Shown here one piece after another: positions 7,599-15,005 of a DNA stretch of 22,975 nt (position 1 is its first letter; every line of letters starts with the position of its first letter). A model generated the notes under the pieces. The model was not told where the DNA came from and ran no database searches. It was given only the letters and a program-made list of their open reading frames with translations. The stretch comes from JALYUA01 sp038239305 (lineage in GTDB: Bacteria; Acidobacteriota; Thermoanaerobaculia; UBA5066; Gp7-AA6): positions 1 to 22,975 of the forward strand of contig JBBSEW010000063.1 of assembly GCA_038239305.1 (NCBI GenBank). The letters are read 5' to 3'. Position numbers and translations under genes: made by a program.

Positions 7599-8126
7599 TC
7601 AGCGGGGAGAAGGAACGGAACGCAGACGCCGGCGCGAGGCGGCCGCCTCGGCAGCGTCTTCGGCGTGAGATGCCTCGTTCTGCCGCCGCGCGGCCCGAGG
7701 CCGGCACCGCTTGCAGATGCCGCGGAGCTGATGGCTGTGCGAAATCGCGAGGAAGCCGTACTTCTCGCACACCTCGTCCTGCAGGCTCTCGATCGCGGGC
7801 TCGAAGAACTCGATCACGCGCCCGCACTCGTTGCAGATCAGGTGGTCGTGATGCTCCCCCGCCCGGAGGCGCTCATAGCGGTAGCCCGACTCGCCAATCC
7901 GCACGCGGCCCACGATGCCGGAGTCGACCAGGAGATCGAGCGTTCGGTAGATCGTGGCCCGGGAAATCTTCTTGTGCTTGGTCCGAAGGCGCACCAGAAG
8001 CTCGTCGGCCTCGAAGTGCTCGTGACGGGCGAACAGCTCGTCGAAGAGCGCCTGGCGCTCCGACGTGAGCTTCAAGCCTCGCCTCTCGAGGTACTTGCGG
8101 AAGATCGCCTGTTCCCGGCTGCTCAT
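7599..8126 (-). CDS. fur: Fur-family transcriptional regulator
   Basis: A 175-residue Fur-family metal-sensing repressor. The winged-helix DNA-binding domain is at about 10-80, with recognition helix SRATIYRTLDLL at 55-66. The metal region has HHDHLIC (92-98). Two CxxC pairs, Cys98/Cys101 and Cys138/Cys141, form the structural zinc site of typical Fur. Iron specificity is likely from the neighbouring iron permease, but Zur or PerR cannot be excluded from sequence alone. After Cys141 there is a 34-residue Arg/Ala-rich tail longer than usual. fur heads the operon with apbE, the porin, the FMN-binding protein and the membrane protein. There is no Shine-Dalgarno sequence; TAGAAA ends six bases before the ATG. 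The palindrome at 8157-8173 would let the protein repress itself and the divergent permease. Confidence 0.93.
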   Translation of the reverse strand: MSSREQAIFRKYLERRGLKLTSERQALFDELFARHEHFEADELLVRLRTKHKKISRATIYRTLDLLVDSGIVGRVRIGESGYRYERLRAGEHHDHLICNECGRVIEFFEPAIESLQDEVCEKYGFLAISHSHQLRGICKRCRPRAARRQNEASHAEDAAEAAASRRRLRSVPSPR

Positions 8127-8132
8127 GGATAT

Positions 8133-8138
8133 TTTCTA
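8133..8138 (-). promoter_or_regulatory. candidate -10 box of fur operon
   Basis: On the minus strand TAGAAA ends six bases before the fur ATG, with no ribosome-binding site between. The expected -35 position, about 8156-8162, overlaps the palindromic operator but matches the consensus poorly. Confidence 0.35.
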
Positions 8139-8156
8139 TGCCTGACGAAAGTGCGA

Positions 8157-8173
8157 TTGCGACTCAGTCTCAA
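8157..8173. promoter_or_regulatory. Fur-type operator in the fur/ftr1 divergent region
   Basis: TTGCGACT-C-AGTCTCAA is an 8-1-8 inverted repeat with one mismatch. Its inner 7-1-7 core (8158-8172) has the spacing of Fur-family boxes. It overlaps the -35 hexamer of ftr1 and sits where the fur operon promoter should be. The shared core GACTCAGTCTC recurs at 7545-7555. Confidence 0.65.
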
Positions 8174-8185
8174 CTGGGGTATTCT
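8157..8185 (+). promoter_or_regulatory. sigma-70-type promoter of ftr1
   Basis: TTGCGA (8157-8162) and TATTCT (8180-8185) are separated by 17 bases, the ideal spacing. Each hexamer has four matches to consensus. The operator covers the -35 box, so a bound Fur protein would block polymerase. Confidence 0.55.
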
Positions 8186-8235
8186 TCCCTGCCCGGGACG
8201 ACGCTGTCAAGGTCGAAGCGAACAGGAGCAATTCC

Positions 8236-9006
8236 ATGTGGCAGGGATTCACGATCGCGCTGCGGGAAGGCATCGAGGCGTTCCTGATCATCGCTCTCAT
8301 CCTTTCCTACCTGAAGCGGACGGGACGGGAATCGCTGGCGCGCGCCGTGTATCTGGGAACCGCTCTCTCCGTCGTCACGTGTTTCCTGGCGGGCCTGATC
8401 TTCGCGAAGGCGGAGAACCAGTCGTTGTGGGAAGGGATCCTCGCGCTCGTCGCCGCCAGCCTCGTCGGAAGCCTGCTTGCCTACATGAAGCGCGTTTCCT
8501 CCCGCCTCAAGGCGGACATCGAGCGGCGCATCGAATCCCGCACGCACGATACGACCGGGGCACGCGCGTTCTGGGGCGTCTTCGGCTTCACCGTGATGAT
8601 GATCACGCGCGAGGGGATGGAGACGGCGCTCCTCATCACGACGGCGCTCTTCCAGCTCAAGTCCTCGACGGTCTTCACGGGGCTCGCGCTCGGAGTCGTC
8701 GCCGCCGCCGGCATCGGCTACGCGTGGACGCGCCTCGGCCGGGGCGTCGATCTGCGGGCGCTCCTCAACATCTCGTCGATCTTCCTGCTGATCTTCCTCG
8801 TGCAACTGGTTCTCTACGGAGTCCACGAGCTCGCGGAGGCGCGGGTACTCCCCTCCTCCGAGGTGATCCACGAAGCCACCGAGATCCTGGGACCCGACGG
8901 CCTGGTCGGCCACCTCCTGGCCTACTCCCTCGCCATCGTCCCGACGATCTGGCTGGTCGGCTCCTGGTGGAAGCGCCGCACACAACCGGCGCCTGCTCGG
9001 GGCTAG
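8236..9006 (+). CDS. FTR1/EfeU-family iron permease
   Basis: A 256-residue multi-pass inner-membrane protein of the FTR1 family, which imports iron in concert with a partner that changes its oxidation state. Both signature motifs are present: REGIE at residues 10-14 in helix 1 and REGME at 125-129. The hydrophobic segments fit the usual seven-helix fold, and the length is close to EfeU. AGGAG seven bases before the ATG supports the start. It is transcribed divergently from the fur-flavin operon and shares its operator. No EfeO, EfeB or P19 partner is in the window. The linked flavoprotein and membrane protein are the only redox partners nearby, so they are the obvious candidates. Confidence 0.93.
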   Translation: MWQGFTIALREGIEAFLIIALILSYLKRTGRESLARAVYLGTALSVVTCFLAGLIFAKAENQSLWEGILALVAASLVGSLLAYMKRVSSRLKADIERRIESRTHDTTGARAFWGVFGFTVMMITREGMETALLITTALFQLKSSTVFTGLALGVVAAAGIGYAWTRLGRGVDLRALLNISSIFLLIFLVQLVLYGVHELAEARVLPSSEVIHEATEILGPDGLVGHLLAYSLAIVPTIWLVGSWWKRRTQPAPARG

Positions 9007-9105
9007 GAGCCGCTCTCGAGTCCCTCGGCCGGCCGGCGTCGAATTTATTGCTTGCGACCAGCAGGTTGCCCAGGTAGACGTTGTCCCGAACGAGATCTGC
9101 TTCGC

Positions 9106-9531
9106 TTATTTCCGCGCCAAGTCTTGGGTCTTAACAAAGGATTGGCCCCGGTCGCTGTTCACCCATAACCTGATGTCCTTGTCCGACTTTTCCACAATGA
9201 ACTCAAAGCTTGTCGCCTCAGTTGACCACATATCGACGCCCCACGTTCGAAAGTGGCGACAATAGACACACGGCTTCTTCACGGTGTCCAGTTGCCATCG
9301 TCCACTATTCTCAACGGTAGGAGAGCCCTTGATTGGCGTGTACGTCTGCCTGTAAGAACCGTCCCGATCGAGACGCAGGGTTTCATAACCGCGCCCACTG
9401 GAGATCTGCGAGTCCGCGAGTCTATATACCCCGACAATAGTTGCCACTAGTGGCTCGGGGGCGCTCGGAGCACAACCAGCTACGCCCATCGCGATAGACA
9501 GCATGCAGGTTCTGAAATTCATCGCGCGCAT
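9106..9531 (-). CDS. small hypothetical lipoprotein
   Basis: A 141-residue protein of unknown function. The N-terminus is a lipoprotein signal peptide ending in a VAGC lipobox with Cys at residue 20 (MRAM start), so it should be lipid-anchored. The mature part is a short polar domain with YRLADSQ, SGRWQL and a Cys-Val-Tyr-Cys pair (CVYC, 88-91). I do not recognise a family. Base composition is clearly less GC-rich than in the neighbours, and codons ending in A or T are common, suggesting recent acquisition. An ATG at 9522 (MNFRT) is an alternative start; neither has a clear ribosome site. Confidence 0.6.
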   Translation of the reverse strand: MRAMNFRTCMLSIAMGVAGCAPSAPEPLVATIVGVYRLADSQISSGRGYETLRLDRDGSYRQTYTPIKGSPTVENSGRWQLDTVKKPCVYCRHFRTWGVDMWSTEATSFEFIVEKSDKDIRLWVNSDRGQSFVKTQDLARK

Positions 9532-9686
9532 CAGCTAACGAGCGCGTCAATACACTAATCGTCGGCGATATACGTGTGCACGACTGCCCTACGCCCCCGA
9601 CGCGATAGTGATCACGCTAGTCGAGCGCGGTCCCGAGAGGAAATCCCTCGTACACTACCCTAACTGCTCCCGCCCGACCTCTCTTC

Positions 9687-10262
9687 TTGACCACATCTGA
9701 CGCGGAAGACATTGCCCAGGAGTTTCTCCTCTGGCTGCTTCGGCATCCCGATCGGGTGCCATTTCTTACGGGAGCCGGTCTCGGCGGGGCCGTTCGTATC
9801 TACCTGATGCGCTACAGGCGGATTAAACATACGCGCGCGGAGTGCGCTTCCCCGACCACGCTCCGAGGCTCTGGAAATCTCAAGCCGTCCGCGATGGAGT
9901 TGAACCTTTCGGTCCGATCTCTCGGCAGATTCCTTTCAAGCCGGGAAGCCTTGGTCCTGTATTACCTGCTCAACGGGGCGACCTGGGGAGAGGCGACGGA
10001 GGACGCCGGCGTTCCGCACGGGAGCAGGGATTGGTTGCGGCGCCACATGGCAGCTCATATCGAGAGGCTTTTGAATCTCTCAGCCAGTCGGGCCCGTCCG
10101 AAGGCGGAAGAGCGGCGCGACCCTATGGTCGGAGGGCCGACTTCTCCTCCTACCTTGGAGTTGCGGCAGAACGCCTGCCTCGAGAAAGATCCGAGGCGAC
10201 AGAACGAGGGCGTTCCAGAGGAGAACCGGCCTCGGCCCCGTGACCTGGACGGACCCGGCTAA
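9687..10262 (+). CDS. sigma-70-like protein, N-terminally short (possible remnant)
   Basis: A 191-residue frame from a TTG codon. Residues 3-21 (TSDAEDIAQEFLLWLLR) resemble the end of sigma region 2. Residues about 82-130 (LSSREALVLYYLL, then EATEDAGVPHGSRDWLRR) look like region 4, with the helix-turn-helix that reads -35 boxes. The first 40 or so residues of region 2 expected in an ECF-type factor are missing. The frame is open upstream only to 9621 and has no ATG or GTG there. The last 60 residues are low complexity. Its flank is the same compositionally distinct patch as the lipoprotein gene. It may be a truncated gene, or a factor with an unusual start. Function as a sigma factor is doubtful. 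Confidence 0.4.
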   Translation: MTTSDAEDIAQEFLLWLLRHPDRVPFLTGAGLGGAVRIYLMRYRRIKHTRAECASPTTLRGSGNLKPSAMELNLSVRSLGRFLSSREALVLYYLLNGATWGEATEDAGVPHGSRDWLRRHMAAHIERLLNLSASRARPKAEERRDPMVGGPTSPPTLELRQNACLEKDPRRQNEGVPEENRPRPRDLDGPG

Positions 10263-10325
10263 GGGGAGAAGCGAAGTCGTGACTGAATCGCGGGTCATAC
10301 GGAACGTTGCCGCCTGCTCGCGTAT

Positions 10326-10344
10326 CCGCCCGGGATCCGGGCGG
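10326..10344. terminator. GC hairpin downstream of the 10358-11314 gene
   Basis: CCGCCCGG and CCGGGCGG form an 8-bp stem with a GAT loop, fourteen bases past the stop codon of the minus-strand lipoprotein gene. There is no T-run, so termination by it alone is uncertain. Confidence 0.35.
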
Positions 10345-10357
10345 CGCAAGCGGCCGC

Positions 10358-11314
10358 CTATAGCTCGTTGACCGCCCGCTCCGAGAAGAACAGGTTCGGG
10401 AAGGCGCGGCGCATGTAGTTCGTGACGTCAGTCACCAGGCGGTTGTCGCCGTTCTTCCAGCCCGGATCGCGGAACTTGTATTCCTCGCCGGTGTACGTGA
10501 CGAATCCGGCCTCGAGGCAGAGGTTCGAGCCCGGCTTGCGCACGCAGGTGTTGAAGATCTCCTTGACGTTCTTCGCGAAGACCGAGAAGTTCTGATCCGG
10601 ATCTTCCGCTCCCGTGAACGTGATCGTGTCTCCATCGACAACGAGCCGGCCGACGTTCTTCGTCTTCGCACCAATGCCCATGAAGCCGCGCGTCACGCGC
10701 GAGAGGCCGGGAAATTCCGCTTTGCGGGCGACGGTATTTCCGGCCATCGCCGACTGCGTCTGGCCGGAGCGCAGCATTGCCTCGAGCACCGTCTCCGTGA
10801 GCCCGGCGGAGCGCAGCTCCACGATCTCGGAAGTCGTGAGGCTGTAGTTGACGTTCTCCGTGCGGATCTTGTTGAGGATGAAGTCGTCGGAGAGACCCGC
10901 CTGCTTCAGCTTCAGGACGTCCTGGTAGGGACGGGCGGTCCCGGACATCGACATGGACATGGACGGGGACGGGGACGAGGACAACGAAGAGGCCATCGCG
11001 GGCGCCTGACCGGGGACGGACGAGGCGGGCGGGGGAGCCATCGCCGCGCCTTCTCCCGGCGGCGGCACCGGGTTGGAGGACGGGCCTACCGGAGCCGCTG
11101 CCGCCGAAGCCATTGCCTGGGGCGTCGTGACCGGCGCGGGAGCCGCCGTGACGACCGGGGGCGGATAGGGATTCGGGTTCATCGGCTGGGTCACCCCCGT
11201 GCCCGGAGTGGAGGGCCCCGGCGGGGCCGGGGCGTTGCCCGTCGTCGTGCACGCGGCAAACGAGCCGACGGCGATGGACGAAGCGAGGATGACCCGGAGG
11301 AAGCGCGACCGCAT
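10358..11314 (-). CDS. lipoprotein with Pro/Ala-rich linker and two-part C-terminal region
   Basis: A 318-residue predicted lipoprotein of unknown function. The signal peptide ends SFAAC, a good lipobox. A long low-complexity Pro/Ala/Ser/Met linker follows (about 25-130; includes SMSMSMS encoded by a repeated hexamer). Next is an alpha-helical repeat region, DVLKLKQAGLSDDFILNKI, then EIVELRSAGLTETVLEAML, a pattern of paired helices common in bacterial envelope proteins. The last 110 residues form a separate globular domain. The ATG at 11314 is chosen because AAGGAGA lies a few bases upstream; a longer frame to 11404 lacks that support. The gene is monocistronic and divergent from the small membrane protein. 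Confidence 0.75.
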   Translation of the reverse strand: MRSRFLRVILASSIAVGSFAACTTTGNAPAPPGPSTPGTGVTQPMNPNPYPPPVVTAAPAPVTTPQAMASAAAAPVGPSSNPVPPPGEGAAMAPPPASSVPGQAPAMASSLSSSPSPSMSMSMSGTARPYQDVLKLKQAGLSDDFILNKIRTENVNYSLTTSEIVELRSAGLTETVLEAMLRSGQTQSAMAGNTVARKAEFPGLSRVTRGFMGIGAKTKNVGRLVVDGDTITFTGAEDPDQNFSVFAKNVKEIFNTCVRKPGSNLCLEAGFVTYTGEEYKFRDPGWKNGDNRLVTDVTNYMRRAFPNLFFSERAVNEL

Positions 11315-11460
11315 AGTGCTCTCCTTTTTCAATGCCTTACCGGCAACCGGCCGAATCGTAAATCGAATCCCCGACGTTTCGCTTCCACGCCCTGGCCCCC
11401 TCACGGGCGCAGAACTTGCTGGTACCGCCCTGACGGGCCTTCGTGCCCGGGGAGGAACGG

Positions 11461-11661
11461 ATGAAGTGGATGGCAGTTTACCTGCTGGGCTATGTGCTGT
11501 TGATCGGCGGGGCGCTTCTCGCGCTCTGGAAGACGGGCGTTCTCGCTTCGATCGGCCCCTTCTGGGTGGGCGTCGGCATCCTGGTCGCGCTCGGCGTCGG
11601 GATCATGCTCGCCGTCGGCGGCAGCGGACGGAAGGAAAACGTCACGATGGATCGGGGGTGA
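11461..11661 (+). CDS. small two-helix membrane protein
   Basis: A 66-residue protein with two hydrophobic helices (about 4-23 and 31-53) separated by a short turn (WKTGVLASIGPF), and a charged C-terminus. It has no recognisable catalytic motif. The ATG at 11461 is preceded by GGAGGAA at good spacing, which favours it over a GTG at 11443. The family is unknown; such proteins are common, poorly characterised inner-membrane proteins. It is transcribed away from the lipoprotein gene. Confidence 0.65.
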   Translation: MKWMAVYLLGYVLLIGGALLALWKTGVLASIGPFWVGVGILVALGVGIMLAVGGSGRKENVTMDRG

Positions 11662-11937
11662 GCCCGCGGTCGCGGGCCGGTATCCGCCATCAGCGATTCA
11701 GCAGTACTGGTCAGCAGTACTGGCCGGGGCCAACCCGAGAGAGTCGCCGTCGCCACCCGCCGCTGCCGGCATCGCAGCACGCGTCGGTATTGATCAGCCC
11801 CCCTTTTGAATGAGGGCGCGCCCCTCACCCTGCCCTCTCCCGCCGGGAGAGGGAGGATACTCGCCGTTCTCCGCACTCATAGATCACAACTGACAACTTC
11901 CAACTGACAGCGGCTGACGGCTGACGTAGCGGAATCC
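11662..11937. other. non-coding interval with hairpins and short repeats
   Basis: Directly after the small membrane gene, GCCCGC and GCGGGC (11662-11677) form a hairpin that could end its transcript; no T-run follows. Around 11699-11724 TCAGCAGTACTGG occurs twice in tandem. A REP-like element follows at 11817-11855. The segment up to 11937 contains several CTGAC pentamers. No coding signal is convincing. Confidence 0.5.
11817..11855. repeat. REP-like hairpin element, copy 1
   Basis: CCCCTCACCCTG is followed by a perfect 9-bp stem with a GCC loop at 11833-11853 (CCCTCTCCC and GGGAGAGGG). It is one of five copies in this window. It could also terminate the cobalamin operon, which ends just to its right on the minus strand. 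Confidence 0.8.
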
Positions 11938-12501
11938 TCACGCCCTGCTGTCCCACAACACATCCGCCGCGCCGCGCTTTTTGTTCTCGTAACGGGCCAT
12001 CACGAAGAGCGCGTCGGAGAGGCGATTCAGATACGGGATCGCGTCGGCGCCGATCGGCTGCTCGCGGGAGAGAGCCACGGCGATCCGCTCCGCCCGGCGG
12101 CACACCGTGCGCGCGACGTGCAGGTGCGCCGCGCCCGGGCTTCCGCCGGGCAGGATGAAGTTCTCGAGCGGCGAGAGCTCCTCCGACAAGCGGTCCATCA
12201 GCTCCTCGAGCGCGGCAACGTGCCGGGGGCCGATCTCCGGGACCGGCATGCGCTCCTTGTCCGACTCCGGGACGCACAGATCGGATCCCAGGTGGAAGAG
12301 CTCGTTCTGGATTCCGCGCAGCGCCTCCGCGACCGTCGGATCGAGCTCGCTCACGATCGCAACGCCGATCGAAGAGTTCAGCTCGTCGACCGTGCCGTAG
12401 GCGTCGAGACGAAGGGAGTCCTTCGGCACGCGCTCCCCCGTCCCGAGACCGGTCATCCCTTCGTCCCCCGAGCGCGTATAGACCTTGGTGATTCTGGGCA
12501 T
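11938..12501 (-). CDS. PduO-type cob(I)alamin adenosyltransferase
   Basis: A 187-residue cytoplasmic enzyme that transfers the adenosyl group of ATP to cob(I)alamin, making adenosylcobalamin. Family motifs are clear: the N-terminal ATP loop TRSGDEGMTGLGTGERVPKD (residues 9-28), AYGTVDELNS (34-43), the helix FILPGGSPGAAHLHVARTVC (114-133) followed by RRAER, and NRLSDALFVMAR near the end. The length is normal. Its ATG shares one base with the stop of the upstream receptor gene (TGATG), so translation is coupled. The cobalamin riboswitch ahead of that gene probably controls both. Together they import corrinoid and activate it. Confidence 0.95.
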   Translation of the reverse strand: MPRITKVYTRSGDEGMTGLGTGERVPKDSLRLDAYGTVDELNSSIGVAIVSELDPTVAEALRGIQNELFHLGSDLCVPESDKERMPVPEIGPRHVAALEELMDRLSEELSPLENFILPGGSPGAAHLHVARTVCRRAERIAVALSREQPIGADAIPYLNRLSDALFVMARYENKKRGAADVLWDSRA

Positions 12502-14894
12502 CAGAATTTGACTTCCACTCCTCCCGCCCAGCGGCGTCGGGGGGCGGGATACCCGTTGACCTCAGCGTAGTGATGGTCCGTCGCGTTCTCGAGTCTCGCA
12601 TACGGAGCAAAGCGCCCGAGCTCCCACCGCGCGAAGAGATCGAGGCGAGTGTACGAGGGGTCCTCGGTCGGACCGAAGCTCAGGCCGTCGATGTCGGACC
12701 GATCGCCCACGAAGACCGCTCGCGGCGACACCGTCAGCGGTGCGACCGGATGCCAGACGAGCGACACGGATCCGCGATGCCTCGGCCGGCGCGCCAGTGC
12801 CGCGTTCTTCACGAGATCCTCCGCTTCGAGATACGTGTAGGAGATGTCCGCGTCCAGCGACGATGCCAGGCGGACCTGCCAGTCGGCCTCCACTCCCCGC
12901 GTCCGCGCGCGGCCGATGTTCACGTTCTGCGACGTCACGAAATCCGACTGGATCAGGTTGGTGAGGTCGTTCCAGAAGAGCGACACCTCCACTCTTCCGC
13001 CCGCGACGTAGCGCTCCACGCCGATTTCGTAGGACGACGACCGCTCGGGCTTCAGGTCCGGGTTACCGAAGAAGGGGTAGTAGAGCTCGCCGATGGTCGG
13101 AGCCCGGAACGCACGGCCGGCCGACGCGCGCACCTTCCAGAGGGAGTCCGCCGAGAGCCACGACAGTGTCGCGCGCGGGCTCCACGCGGAGCCGAACTCG
13201 GAGTGGCGGTCGTAGCGCACGCCCGCCGTCGCGACGAACGCTCCCCACTTCACGTCGTCCTGGGCGCCGGCGCCCCAGAGGGTGGAACGTCGGTTGTCGA
13301 GGTTCGTCCCGAAATTGCTGCGGTCGTCCACGGACCAGCGGTCCCACGACCCAAACACCGTCAGCGTGTGGGCGCCCGCGGTCCAGGCGTCGGACACGCG
13401 CCCCTGCAGTGTCGTCGCATCCGTGTCGGAGGAGAAATCGTTGAACGGATCCCGAAAGGACGGCTTCAGGTCGACCGCCCCGAGAAGGACGTTCATGCGA
13501 TGCCCCTCCGCGGGCGAGAAGGAGACGGGAAGCGCGATGCGCTCCTCGCGAAAGTTGCTACGCGCCGTGGGGTCGAACGCGCCGACCGCGCCCGGATTGC
13601 CGGTCTCGCCATCCAGGATCGAACCCTCGATCGCCGCGGTCGCGTCGTTGCCGAGGCGCGATTCGAGGCGCACGGAGCCGTTCTTCTCCCGCCAGTCTTC
13701 GTTCCGACGGTCGCCATCGACCCGCACGTCGCGAAAGGAGGCGGAAACGGCCGCCGGCCCGGCTCCGGCCGAGATGAACGCGGAGCCCTGCCGCTGTCCG
13801 GCGCTCCCGGCTTCGAGCGTTCCGCGCCCGGTCGTCGTTCCCGCGTTTGCCCGCGTGAAGATCTGGATCACGCCGCCGATCGCGTCGGAGCCGTAGAGCG
13901 CGGAGAAGGGCCCGCGGATGACCTCGATCCGTTCGATGTTCTCCGTCGTGACGGCGGAGAAATCGTAGCCGGCGAAGTACGGCGAGTTGACGCGCACGCC
14001 GTCGACAAGGACGAGAGTCTGGGTGGAGTTGGTGCCGCGCAGAAAGACCGACGTCAACGCGCCCGATCCGCCCTGCTGGGACACGTCGACGCCGGGGACG
14101 AGTCGCAGGATCTCCGACACCGTCGTTGCGCCCATGGACTCGATCCGCGCGCGCGTGATCACCGTCGTCGCGGAGCCGATCGATCGCTCGTCTTCCGGAG
14201 CGAGCGTGGCGCTGACGACGACCGACTCGGAAGCGGTCGGCGCCGGCGTGGGTGGGGGCGCGGGCGTGTTTAAGCCCGGGGTCTGCGCTTCGAGGCGCGC
14301 GGAGGAAGAACCGAAGGCAAGAACAATCGCAACAGCCGCCAGGGCGCGCGCCGATGACATGCCGCGCCGACGGCGCGCGGCGGCATCCAGGCCGAAGAGC
14401 ACGGCCGTGCCGAGGAGATCGGCGGCGAGCGTGTTCCAGAAGAACGGGATCGCCGAGGCGTAACAGAGCGCGAGGCCGCCCGGAGTCTTCGGATAGCTCG
14501 GGTCGAGAGCCCATTCGGCGAGGTTGCTCGCGGCGAAGAAAAGGACCGAGCCCGCGATCGAGAGCGCGGGCCAGACGATCCAGGCGGCGTGGGTCCGCAT
14601 CCGCGTCCGCGTCCTCGTCGAGACGAGGCGACGGCCCAGGATTCCGACGGCGACGATCGCGGAGAACGCCGCGTAGATCGTCAGCCGCACGGGCGAGAGG
14701 ATGGCCCGCCCGGTTCCGGCATCGAGCACCAGGTCCGAGAGAATCATCGCGGCGAGGGGCACTAACCAGGCGAGCCGCTTCGGAAGGCGCGCGCCCGAGT
14801 AGAGCGCGAGAGCGCCCAGCGCGACGAAATTCGGAGGGTGGGGAAGAAGCCGGGAAAAGGCACCGAGGAGCACGAGAAGGACCGTGGTCGTCAT
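12501..14894 (-). CDS. DUF6580-type membrane domain fused to BtuB-like TonB-dependent receptor
   Basis: A 797-residue single frame with two recognisable parts. Residues 1-175 are a multi-helix membrane domain (SRLLPHPPNF, LVPLAAMILSDL, SYPKTPGG, ALCYASAIPFFWNTL) typical of DUF6580 putative transport proteins, often found near B12 uptake genes. Residues 179-205 look like a signal peptide. From about 222 come the TonB plug (SESVVVSATL, DVSQQGGSGALTSVFLRG, SALYGSDAIGGVIQIFTR) and a barrel ending in VKF. The ATG at 14894 has GGGAGG at five bases; the longer frame to 15149 runs through the riboswitch. An internal ATG at 14360 could start the receptor separately, but it has no ribosome site and no stop separates the parts. 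It may be a true fusion cleaved at the internal signal, or two genes that lost a stop. Confidence 0.85.
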   Translation of the reverse strand: MTTTVLLVLLGAFSRLLPHPPNFVALGALALYSGARLPKRLAWLVPLAAMILSDLVLDAGTGRAILSPVRLTIYAAFSAIVAVGILGRRLVSTRTRTRMRTHAAWIVWPALSIAGSVLFFAASNLAEWALDPSYPKTPGGLALCYASAIPFFWNTLAADLLGTAVLFGLDAAARRRRGMSSARALAAVAIVLAFGSSSARLEAQTPGLNTPAPPPTPAPTASESVVVSATLAPEDERSIGSATTVITRARIESMGATTVSEILRLVPGVDVSQQGGSGALTSVFLRGTNSTQTLVLVDGVRVNSPYFAGYDFSAVTTENIERIEVIRGPFSALYGSDAIGGVIQIFTRANAGTTTGRGTLEAGSAGQRQGSAFISAGAGPAAVSASFRDVRVDGDRRNEDWREKNGSVRLESRLGNDATAAIEGSILDGETGNPGAVGAFDPTARSNFREERIALPVSFSPAEGHRMNVLLGAVDLKPSFRDPFNDFSSDTDATTLQGRVSDAWTAGAHTLTVFGSWDRWSVDDRSNFGTNLDNRRSTLWGAGAQDDVKWGAFVATAGVRYDRHSEFGSAWSPRATLSWLSADSLWKVRASAGRAFRAPTIGELYYPFFGNPDLKPERSSSYEIGVERYVAGGRVEVSLFWNDLTNLIQSDFVTSQNVNIGRARTRGVEADWQVRLASSLDADISYTYLEAEDLVKNAALARRPRHRGSVSLVWHPVAPLTVSPRAVFVGDRSDIDGLSFGPTEDPSYTRLDLFARWELGRFAPYARLENATDHHYAEVNGYPAPRRRWAGGVEVKF

Positions 14895-14899
14895 TCGAA

Positions 14900-14933
14900 C
14901 CTCCCGTTCGACGAGACGTATCTCGAACGGAGG
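14900..14933 (-). promoter_or_regulatory. Shine-Dalgarno-sequestering hairpin (riboswitch expression platform)
   Basis: On the minus strand CCTCCGTT (left arm) can pair with AACGGGAGG (right arm, one bulged G) around an inner CGAGA/TCTCG stem with a TACG loop. The right arm contains the ribosome site of the receptor gene, five bases from its ATG. This points to control of translation initiation rather than of termination. Confidence 0.6.
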
Positions 14934-15005
14934 CGGAATGAGACGGCACGCCCGCGGGGATTCGAAGGCGAGCCCCTCCGGTCCCCCCGACCGAGAAAGC
15001 GTGTC

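Noticed and set aside
9530..9600. GCTAAC-like sequence that resembled an integron attC core
   Set aside because: It does not fit the RYYYAAC/GTTRRRY pair of core sites and no imperfect inverted partner was found at the other end of the small lipoprotein gene.
10700..11300. Repeated GACATGGACATGG/GACGGGGACGGGG hexamers as a mobile or regulatory repeat
   Set aside because: They lie in the low-complexity linker of the lipoprotein and are explained by its Ser/Met-rich repeats.
11443..11460. GTG start six codons upstream for the small membrane protein
   Set aside because: GGAGGAA lies between this GTG and the ATG at 11461 at ideal spacing for the latter.
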